Origin: Candidatus Competibacter sp.
GTDB taxonomy: Bacteria > Pseudomonadota > Gammaproteobacteria > Competibacterales > Competibacteraceae
Assembly: GCA_029624815.1 (NCBI GenBank)
Contig: JARSSH010000006.1
Location: 1-34,854, forward strand
Reading direction: 5' to 3'
Length of the DNA stretch: 34,854 nt
In this document: positions 24,901-31,288 of the stretch, one piece after another
How the letters are laid out: each line of letters starts with the position of its first letter
How positions within the stretch are numbered: position 1 is the first letter of the stretch
The notes under the pieces: model-generated
The model's input: only the letters and a program-made list of their open reading frames with translations
Database searches by the model: none
Told to the model about the DNA's origin: nothing
Position numbers and translations under genes: made by a program

Positions 24901-25558
24901 CGACGCCAAGACTGTAAAGATCGGACTGGCTCGTAGCACTCTCGCCCATGGCCTGTTCGGGGCTCATGTATCCCGGACTGCCGACGGTCAGTCCCTCCAT
25001 GGTATACGCGGTCTTGGACTCAAGAACCCGGGCAACTCCAAAATCGGTTAATACGGGAGTACCGTCATGGCGAAACATAATATTGGAAGGCTTGACGTCC
25101 CGGTGAACGATGCCCCGCTCATGGGCGTATCCCAAAGCGCTCGCTATTGCCCTGGCGATTTGAATAGCGGAATCGAATGATAGGCCGAGATTAATTCGAT
25201 CCGCCAATGTGCCACCGGTCAGGTACTCGATGGATATAAAAAGCTTCTTGTCTTCGGAAATGCCAACATCGTAAATGGTCACGATATTGGTATGCAGTAA
25301 TTGTGCGAGAATCCGACCTTCCTTTTTAAAACGCTGCACAAATTGATCGTCGTCGTCGGATTCCCATCTCAACACCTTGATCGCGACATCACGACCGAGC
25401 GACCGTTGACTGGCATGGTATACCGTCGCCATGCCGCCACTGCCAATCTTGTAATGAACTGTATAGCCGGCGATTTGTAGGGATTGCTGGCGACGCAAAC
25501 GTCCACCGCTTTCATTAGCTTCGGCAGAATCATCCAGGGAGGTGGGCTGAAAACTCAT
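21989..25558 (-). CDS. Membrane Ser/Thr protein kinase with long repeat/coiled-coil C-terminus
   Basis: This 1189-residue protein begins with a PknB-type kinase domain (about 30-290): glycine loop IGSGGMATVY (38-47), Lys61 in AIKVL, Glu80, HRDVKPSN (Asp154), DFG at 172-174, and SPGYMSPEQ in the activation segment. A single transmembrane helix follows (about 326-346). The remaining 840 residues are TPR-like repeats of the type 'LALIEQGLLAVPDHPDLLALREQV' alternating with very Gln/Arg/Glu-rich helices, then a low-complexity tail (about 1075-1160) ending PARPRIFGTF. The catalytic set is complete, so it should phosphorylate Ser/Thr. If the topology is standard, the C-terminal part is periplasmic, a possible sensor or scaffold. 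Two outer-membrane barrels and a PEGA protein follow on the same strand and may be its partners. Long GC-rich shadow frames on the plus strand are not genes. Confidence 0.9.
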   Translation of the reverse strand: MSFQPTSLDDSAEANESGGRLRRQQSLQIAGYTVHYKIGSGGMATVYHASQRSLGRDVAIKVLRWESDDDDQFVQRFKKEGRILAQLLHTNIVTIYDVGISEDKKLFISIEYLTGGTLADRINLGLSFDSAIQIARAIASALGYAHERGIVHRDVKPSNIMFRHDGTPVLTDFGVARVLESKTAYTMEGLTVGSPGYMSPEQAMGESATSQSDLYSLGVVIYEMLAGQRLYQAENPISVAMKHVNDPIPKLPRQYAYLQPVLNKLLAKKRADRYRNTHEFLEALDAIVPSDTGTQPKAPGDFGNLGFLEFTTGKFRGLLRNRKSRLPVVIAVVGVIVLLVMVFYILSRKFAEQPEVEPTIKPIDSREPAQRIQQVATLLKLADAQRRIGLLAGDSKEDNAEATYRQVLALEPENAQALAALEAIAGEYARRARQQLSADALPESLRQIELGLALSPQHRELLRLRQEVAEQMAAIRLQKAREEEQRRSRLQAEQFLEQARISVQEGLLEVALAHVEQGLLAVPDHPDLLALREQVGARLAEQQRQAEAEQQRREEEARWQAEEAERRKAEKIRVQAAAERRRQEAERYLTQAVEAQRKGDYAASGSLIEKGLEAVPDHEALLRLREAVRVQLAAEQQRRAEQAKREQDIRALLQQAEAHWQAKRLTAPAGNNAEAAYRQVLKLDEGNTEARAGLERIAGDYLQQARQRQSAGALQESLGLIDQGLAVAPDQKELLRLRQEVERGIAEARAQREREAARRLQAEQLLAQARSQFKESALEASLALIEQGLLAVPDHPDLLALREQVRAQMAEQARRQVEAAQRQREEEARRQAAEAERRKAEEQARQQAEAERRQREEEARRQAAEAERRKTEQARQQAEAVQRRREADQYLAQAVELRRKGDRAAAMQAIEKGLAQVPDHEGLTRLRQDVSAEIAAQQRQQAEREQREREIASLLEQADAHVQAWRLTTPAGNNAHETYRQVLKLDAGNAQAQAGLQRIAESYLQLAQQRRATGALQDSLTFIDKGLEVVPEHAELLRLREEVRAEESVAQRRQEQQRQEQQKQDQQRRLDQQRQEEAQRLEQQRKLEQEQREQRRLEQQQRQERQRQLEQQRQEQQRLDRQRRLEQQQERQRLLEQRRQEQQRQEQQRKLEQQRKEPPRPEPPRREASPEPKPQPPSEPARPRIFGTF

Positions 25559-26143
25559 CGAATCCCCAACTGCACCGATTAACGCCTTGAATTTAAGATC
25601 CCGATCGGTCCGTGGATCGCCGGCAATTTATTTGGCAACCCGCAAAATACCTCAAAAAAGTTCCAAACCACCGATCTGACGAAAGATAATGAAGCATAAG
25701 CGGTCAACACTCCATGATCCGTCACGGGGAAAAACGCCAAACTGAACGACATCTAATTTATTCTTGATAATTTTCAAACAACATTAATAGGTTAGAGTAA
25801 TTTTACCGCCATATCAATTCACGGAAATACTTGTTCATGGAAGCTGGAAAGCACCGTTATTTACTTCAAAAATGTATTGGAATTTAAATCGTTGAAAAAA
25901 CTTTCACTCTGCAGATCGCCCTCCTCCTTGGGATCTGTCCGTTATACATATCTACAAGATCATGATTTTTTGGAATTAAAAAGTGGTTGCCGCTCGCCAC
26001 ACCCTCACCCCGCGCTGACGCGCTCCCCTCTCCCCGTGGGAGAGGGGTCGGGGGTGAGGGCGTCCGTTATCACCGATCAATCCACAGCTCAAAGAGGATT
26101 GCCATATCGGTCACACAATTCTAAGGAGTCGCCATAGGAGCGC
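25559..26143. other. 585-bp non-coding gap upstream of the kinase gene
   Basis: It lies between the kinase gene and pyruvate kinase, both on the minus strand. The half nearer the kinase is AT-rich and presumably holds its promoter, but no clear hexamer pair was picked out. The other half has the palindromic repeat at 26001-26062. An ORF at 25877-26137 runs through the repeat and is not credible. Confidence 0.6.
26001..26062. repeat. Dispersed GC-rich palindromic repeat, intergenic copy
   Basis: Outer arms ACCCTCACCCC and GGGGTGAGGG and inner arms CTCCCCTCTCCC and GGGAGAGGGG can fold into a long imperfect hairpin. The second half is nearly the same as the copy inside hypF (5805-5846); this copy is the longer one. 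It lies downstream of pyruvate kinase and could stabilise or end that transcript. Confidence 0.8.
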
Positions 26144-27616
26144 TCAGTCCGCCCGCTCCACCTTCACCACCTTGATCATATTGGTGCCGCCGGACACGCC
26201 GACCGGCACGCCGGCGGTGAACACCACCGTCTCACCTTCCCGCGCCATGCCCTTATTGAGCAGGAATTCCGTCGCGGAACTCAGCAGCTCATCCACCGAC
26301 TGGACGACGCCCAGTTGCAGTGGCTCCACCCCCCACACCAGCGCCAGCTTGCGCAGAGTCGTCGGTTTTTGGCTGAAAGCGATCAGCGGCATCAGCGGCC
26401 GGAACTTGGCCAGACCCAGCACGCTCGCCCCGCTGTTGGTGAACCCCACCAGATAGCGGGCGCACACCTTGTCGGCCAGATCGATGGTGGCGAAATGGAC
26501 GGCGTCCTCGACCCGCAGACAGGCCTTGGCCAGTAGCGCCTCTTGCGTCACCACGTTCTTTCGCACCAGCGTCTTGAACACCTCGCTGGTCTCGACGGTC
26601 AGCGCGATGTCCTTCATCATCCGCACTGCCTCGACCGGATACTGGCCAGCGGCGGTTTCCGCCGACAGCATCACCGCGTCGGTCCCATCGAGAATGGCGT
26701 TGGCCACGTCGTTGGCCTCGGCCCGGGTCGGGCGTGGATTGCCGATCATCGATTCCAGCATCTGGGTGGCGGTAATCACCGGCTTGCCGGCCAGGTTGCA
26801 CTTGTGGATCAGGGTTTTCTGCATGATCGGCACGTCCTGCGGCGAGGTTTCCACCCCCAGATCGCCGCGCGCCACCATGATCGCGTCGGCCACCGCGATG
26901 ATGCCGTCGATGTGCCGAAGCGCCTCCGGCTTCTCGATCTTGGCGATGATCGGCAGCTTGCGGCCATGCACGGTCAGCATCAGTTCGATCAGTTCCTTGA
27001 CATCGGCGGCCTCGCGCACGAAGGACAGCGCCACGTAATCCAGGCCGTGGTCGTAGGCGAACTGCAAATCGCGCCGATCCTTTTCGGTGATCGCCGAAAT
27101 CCTCAGCTTGATATTGGGCAGGTTGACGCCCTTGCGCGGTTTCAGCCGGCCGCCATTGACCACGCGGGTGAAAATCTCGCGCCCCTCAATTCGCTCGACC
27201 ACGAACTCGAACAAACCATCGTCGATCAAAATCCGGTCGTTGGGATTGACCTCCTCGTGCAAATCGCGATGGTCGATGGCCACTTTCTTGATTCCATCGT
27301 GCACGCCGCCGATCAGATCGTCGGTGCTGAGCACCAGGGTCTCGCCGGCGCCTACTTCGAGGAACTCCCCTTCCAGTTGGCCCAAGCGGATCTTGGGGCC
27401 TTGCAGATCCTGAAAGATGGCGACGTGCCGGTTCAGTTTGCGCGCCGCGTCCCGCACCCGCCGCACGGCCATTTCGTGATCCTCCAAGGAACCGTGCGAA
27501 AAATTCAGCCGGATCACGTCCGCGCCTTCCCGCAGCAACTGCTCGACCGTTTCCGGATCGCGGGAATTCGGTCCCAGCGTCGCTACAATCTTGGTGAATT
27601 TCATGATCTTCGACAT
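26144..27616 (-). CDS. pyk: Pyruvate kinase
   Basis: This 490-residue enzyme converts phosphoenolpyruvate and ADP to pyruvate and ATP, the last step of glycolysis. Typical segments are KIVATLGPNSRDPETVEQLL, RLNFSHG (substrate and K+ site), FQDLQGPKIRLG, IIAKIEKPEALRHIDGII, MVARGDLGVE, GKPVITATQMLESMI and DGTDAVMLSAETAAGQYPVEAV. The C-terminal allosteric domain (about 360-490) is complete. The start at 27616 (MSKIMKFTKI) has GAGGGG upstream; the start four codons later is possible. It is divergent from the GH57 gene, which fits a link between glucan breakdown and glycolysis. Confidence 0.96.
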   Translation of the reverse strand: MSKIMKFTKIVATLGPNSRDPETVEQLLREGADVIRLNFSHGSLEDHEMAVRRVRDAARKLNRHVAIFQDLQGPKIRLGQLEGEFLEVGAGETLVLSTDDLIGGVHDGIKKVAIDHRDLHEEVNPNDRILIDDGLFEFVVERIEGREIFTRVVNGGRLKPRKGVNLPNIKLRISAITEKDRRDLQFAYDHGLDYVALSFVREAADVKELIELMLTVHGRKLPIIAKIEKPEALRHIDGIIAVADAIMVARGDLGVETSPQDVPIMQKTLIHKCNLAGKPVITATQMLESMIGNPRPTRAEANDVANAILDGTDAVMLSAETAAGQYPVEAVRMMKDIALTVETSEVFKTLVRKNVVTQEALLAKACLRVEDAVHFATIDLADKVCARYLVGFTNSGASVLGLAKFRPLMPLIAFSQKPTTLRKLALVWGVEPLQLGVVQSVDELLSSATEFLLNKGMAREGETVVFTAGVPVGVSGGTNMIKVVKVERAD

Positions 27617-27671
27617 ACTCGCCGCGCCCCTCGCTGCAATTGTTGATAAAAATAAGAACAATCAACTGCTT

Positions 27672-27701
27672 ATTATTCTAGTCGGATTCATCCAGTGTAA
27701 A
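27672..27701 (-). promoter_or_regulatory. Candidate sigma-70 promoter of pyruvate kinase
   Basis: On the minus strand TTTACA (27696-27701) and AATAAT (27672-27677) are 18 bp apart, about 55 bp before the pyk start. TAGAAT (27675-27680) is an alternative -10 at 15 bp spacing. The CGACTAGAAT string here also occurs in both direct repeats at 34704-34786, upstream of the receiver-protein gene. Confidence 0.35.
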
Positions 27702-27824
27702 GGACGCCACCGGCCGCTCAAAGCGGTTTGCGCGGCGGACCGGCCGTTTCGGGGTATTGGCGGCAAGTCGCGTCCGGCGGTCTACACTCACTCCATCCCT
27801 GTAGAACCCACACGAGGTTAAGCA

Positions 27825-29951
27825 ATGACCGAGGTCTTCACTCGTATCCTGCGCATCGAACTGCCCGACTCGCTGCAATGCGACGAAACCGGCAAAAACC
27901 CGGCGTTTTCCATCGCCTTCGTCGCCGATGGTCCGGTCCCCTTCCCGCAGATCATCCTGCATACGCCCGAGGGACAACGCCTGATCGCGGGCGAGGCGCT
28001 GGAGGAAACGGCCCTCGAAGGCGACTACCGCTATGCCGCCAGCATCGCCGCCGGATGGCTCTGGCCCAACACCATCACCGTGCAGGCGGAGGGCTGCCGC
28101 AAGGCCGACATCCGCCAGGCCGGCGGCGGCGATTGGATCAAGGAGTTTCGCCCGTTGCGGATCGCGCCGAACGCCAAGGCCCAACCGACCGTCCGGGTGG
28201 CGACCGGACCGGGCGATGCGCCGGTCAAGCTGTACTTCGGCATCCACAAGCACATGCACCAACCCTACTACAACGCCACCGACCGGATGTACTGGGACGG
28301 CGAAAAGGACTCGATCTTCGGGGCGCGCGGCGGCCCCTACACCCATTTCATTCCGAACGCCGCGCGCCAGTACGTCGGCGGCGGGCTTCCTCACGCCGGG
28401 CTGTCCACCAGTTGGAGCGGCTCGCTGATCGAGCAATTGGACCGCTGCGCCGCCGACGGCCTGTGCGGCGGGCGCTTCGGCGGCTGGAACCACGAATTGC
28501 GCGCCGTCGCCCAGGAAAAGACCGAACTGGGCCACCCCCGAGTGGATTTCGTGGCCTTCGGCTTCTTTCATCCGCTGATGGCGCTAACCCCGGCCCGCAA
28601 CATCGTCAAGCAGGTGGAATGGCACCGCAACATCATCCGTTCCGCGTTCGGCATCGAGGCGTCCAGCGTGATGTTCCCGCCGGAGACCGCTTTTCACATC
28701 CGCATGATTCCGGCGTTGAACCAGGCCGGCATCCGGGCGGTGATTTACGACTCCATCCACCGCTTCCGGGCCTGCCAAGACTATCCCTACGCCGGGATCA
28801 ACGAGGGTATGTTGCCGCCCAACCCCGCCGAACAGGTCAATCCGCCGGTGAACGACTGGCTGCAACTGCGGAACATCTGGGCGGGATCGAAAATTTCCCC
28901 GAGCCTGCTCAAGCCGGAATACGTGCACTACGAAGACCCGGACGGCGAGATCCATAAGATCATCGCGGTGCCGGCCGAGCGTTACATCGGCAACGAGGAC
29001 GCCCGCGGCGGCTTCGGGGCGCTGCAATATCCCGACGTGCTGGGGCAGGTCTACAACCAGATCGTGGAGACCGGATCGTTCGACCCGAAGCATCCGCCGT
29101 TCTTCCTGCTGCATTCCGACGGCGACAACCACGGCGGCGGCGCCGACAGCTATTACCACCACAACACCGGAGAAATGGTGCGGTGGCTACAGGGCGATCC
29201 GCGTTTCGAGTTGACCACGGTCCACGACTATCTGGACCGCTTCCCGCCCGATCCCGCGCGGGCGGCGCACATCGAACCGGGTTCGTGGAGCGGCGCGGAC
29301 AACGGCGATCCGCAGTTCATGAAGTGGTTCAGCCGCTACGATCAGCCTTACTCACCCGATCTCAATTCCTGGGCGGTGCTGACCGCGTTCCAGAACGTGG
29401 TCCACGCGCTGGAGGACGCCGTTCCCGGCAAGCCGTGGCTGGACGACATCAGCCGGCTGATGCTGACCGCCGAAACCAGTTGCTACTGGTATTGGACCGG
29501 GCAACACATCTGGGACCAACAGGTCACCAATGCCGCCAACGCCGGTTACGCCATGGTCAAGAGCGAAGTCGATACGCTCTTGTCGGCGAGCAAGGACCGG
29601 ACCGGTCCCACCATCTTCGCGCCGTGGGTCACGCCGGAAAATCCGGGCGGCAAACGCTGGGGTCAGGGTTGCCTGCTGGACGCGCCGCGCGAGGGTACGG
29701 TGCATACCTTCGTGTACGACATCGCCGGCCTGAAGCGGGTGACGCTGGTGCTGCGCGCCGCCACGGGCGAAACCCGCCTGGCGATGACCGACAACGGCCC
29801 GTATCCGTCGCAAACCGGCGCGGTGGTCGTCGCCAACTACTACACCGCCAAGTTGCCGGTCGGCGCCGGCGACGTGCGCTATTACATCGAGGCCGAGGAC
29901 GGCAAGGGCAACGTCTCGCGCGGGGCGTTGGAGCGGGTGTATCTGGCGTGA
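27825..29951 (+). CDS. GH57-family glycoside hydrolase
   Basis: This 708-residue protein has an N-terminal beta domain (about 1-130). The GH57 (beta/alpha)7 barrel opens with KLYFGIHKHMHQPYYN (135-150), where the His cluster 141/143/145 is the family hallmark. FGFFHPLMAL (245-254) and MFPPETAFHIRMIPAL (283-298, Glu287 a candidate nucleophile) follow. Later LLHSDGDNHGGGADSYYHHN probably carries the acid/base Asp. The last 90 residues form a beta domain. GH57 includes alpha-amylases, glucanotransferases and branching enzymes acting on glycogen or starch. No signal peptide is seen, so a cytoplasmic role in glycogen turnover is likely. The start is ATG 27825 after GAGG. It is divergent from pyruvate kinase. 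The exact reaction is uncertain. Confidence 0.88.
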   Translation: MTEVFTRILRIELPDSLQCDETGKNPAFSIAFVADGPVPFPQIILHTPEGQRLIAGEALEETALEGDYRYAASIAAGWLWPNTITVQAEGCRKADIRQAGGGDWIKEFRPLRIAPNAKAQPTVRVATGPGDAPVKLYFGIHKHMHQPYYNATDRMYWDGEKDSIFGARGGPYTHFIPNAARQYVGGGLPHAGLSTSWSGSLIEQLDRCAADGLCGGRFGGWNHELRAVAQEKTELGHPRVDFVAFGFFHPLMALTPARNIVKQVEWHRNIIRSAFGIEASSVMFPPETAFHIRMIPALNQAGIRAVIYDSIHRFRACQDYPYAGINEGMLPPNPAEQVNPPVNDWLQLRNIWAGSKISPSLLKPEYVHYEDPDGEIHKIIAVPAERYIGNEDARGGFGALQYPDVLGQVYNQIVETGSFDPKHPPFFLLHSDGDNHGGGADSYYHHNTGEMVRWLQGDPRFELTTVHDYLDRFPPDPARAAHIEPGSWSGADNGDPQFMKWFSRYDQPYSPDLNSWAVLTAFQNVVHALEDAVPGKPWLDDISRLMLTAETSCYWYWTGQHIWDQQVTNAANAGYAMVKSEVDTLLSASKDRTGPTIFAPWVTPENPGGKRWGQGCLLDAPREGTVHTFVYDIAGLKRVTLVLRAATGETRLAMTDNGPYPSQTGAVVVANYYTAKLPVGAGDVRYYIEAEDGKGNVSRGALERVYLA

Positions 29952-30302
29952 TTGCGTGAGAAGGCCGGAATCCGGGAAACCGGGTTCCGGCGATACCCTC
30001 AAGGGCCTCCATATCCATCGGTATGGATCAATCCCCAAACGCTCGATCCTTTCCCGCCAAACCGATCGCGCCGAATGGCTATTTCCGAGCAAATTGCTAA
30101 GCTATATTAAGCTATATTAGGACATCCGCCTCCGCGGGCTTGCCGCTCACGACATCGTAAAACAAACTCTGTCGCGTGCTGGCTCGAACCCGATAACCGC
30201 CTGTGTCCGGGGCTCGCTCTCCGCCCAGCCTTTGCCATGCGATCGGACGCGGATCGATTTCGCTGCGGACAATCGACCCATCTTTTTTTCAGGGGGCTTT
30301 GT
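29952..30302. other. 351-bp gap between GH57 and the NlpC-like gene
   Basis: It contains a GC-rich hairpin just after GH57 (29964-29991) and a tandem 10-bp repeat TAAGCTATAT (30098-30107, 30108-30117) in an AT-rich patch. That patch could be a promoter or operator for the gene at 30303. An upstream in-frame start at 30237 exists but lacks a ribosome site. Confidence 0.5.
29964..29991 (+). terminator. Hairpin after the GH57 gene
   Basis: GCCGGAATCC (29964-29973) pairs with GGGTTCCGGC (29982-29991), one mismatch, 8-nt loop, 12 nt after the stop. There is no T-run, so it may be a weak or Rho-assisted terminator or a 3'-end stabiliser. Confidence 0.45.
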
Positions 30303-31250
30303 ATGTTACCACGCACCGTCGCAACCCAAACTCAGCACACCATCAGCCGCCCCAAACCGCCAGCGCGGTCGAGCAAAATCAGCCCCAGCCAATACGTGCT
30401 GAACTATCACAGCCTGCTGATCAACGACCCGCCACAAAAGCTGTTCGCATCGGTCAACATCACGCGCTACCAGAACGGGACTCGCACCGAGTGCGAAACC
30501 GAGCGAAACAGCCTCATCTCCGCCGTGATCAAAATCCTCGGGGCCAAGCATTTGCATTCGACCTTCCGCTTTCCCCAAGACGATGTCATCGACTCCACGA
30601 AACCCTTTTATAAAGTGGGCATCAACCGTTCCTACCGGGGCAAAGGCTCGCCCAGCGAAATCGCCGATACGATTCGCCTGGCGTGGCGGTGCGGGCGCAT
30701 CGGCAAGGGCAAGGCTTTTTCGAGCATCGATCAGTACGCCAAACAGTTTCTAGGCCTGGATTGCAACGGGCTGGTCGGCAACTACCACGGCGTTTCGCCG
30801 GGGATATCCATCGAGGTGTGGGGCTCGGGCGAACCCGGCAAGCTGCTGTCGTGGAGCACGAAGAGACAGCTTGAGACGGGTTGGGGTCAGGCCGAATTGG
30901 CGACGACGCCCTACGTGCCGCTCGAACCCCGGCAGTCCCTCGCCGAGATTTGCGACGGCGACGTGCTGATCACCGTCACTCCCGACAACCCTTACAAACA
31001 CATCGCCCTGGTGGAAGGGATTACGGTTCTCGGCACGGATCGCGTCACCTGGACCATCGTCGAATGGGGCGAGGGCGGCAACGTCGACAAACACATCAAA
31101 GCGCCGACCACGGTCAAGCTGGAACAGGGTAAGAACAAAAAATTTGGCCTGGGTTTTTCCCACAAAGGCAATTTTCGCTATCTTTTCGCCAACCCGAACA
31201 CCCCTTGGGAACCGGCGAAGTGGGGCCGCTGCGGCTCCCTGGAGATTTGA
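30303..31250 (+). CDS. Unrecognised protein with NlpC/P60-like Cys-His pattern
   Basis: This 315-residue protein has no clear signal peptide. The N-terminus is basic and Pro-rich (RPKPPARSSK). SIDQYAKQFLGLDCNGLVGNYHG (141-163) resembles the NlpC/P60 'DCSGL' nucleophile region, with Cys154. GDVLITVTPDNPYKHIALVEGI (219-240) resembles the 'GDL...HVGIY' His region, with His233, and VEWGEGG (Glu254) could supply the third residue. That is a papain-like amidase or peptidase arrangement, used by peptidoglycan hydrolases and some secreted effectors. The rest of the protein matches nothing I know. The start at 30303 follows CAGGGGG. It is a lone gene between GH57 and the convergent c-di-GMP operon. 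An effector or a toxin is possible but unsupported by an immunity gene nearby. Confidence 0.6.
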   Translation: MLPRTVATQTQHTISRPKPPARSSKISPSQYVLNYHSLLINDPPQKLFASVNITRYQNGTRTECETERNSLISAVIKILGAKHLHSTFRFPQDDVIDSTKPFYKVGINRSYRGKGSPSEIADTIRLAWRCGRIGKGKAFSSIDQYAKQFLGLDCNGLVGNYHGVSPGISIEVWGSGEPGKLLSWSTKRQLETGWGQAELATTPYVPLEPRQSLAEICDGDVLITVTPDNPYKHIALVEGITVLGTDRVTWTIVEWGEGGNVDKHIKAPTTVKLEQGKNKKFGLGFSHKGNFRYLFANPNTPWEPAKWGRCGSLEI

Positions 31251-31288
31251 CGCCTCCGCGCCGGCGCTGAACAAGCACGCCGTTCCAG

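Noticed and set aside
25877-26137. 86-codon ORF on the plus strand
   Set aside because: Half of it is the translation of the palindromic repeat (SPLPVGEGSGVRA); such ORFs are a known artefact of this kind of element.
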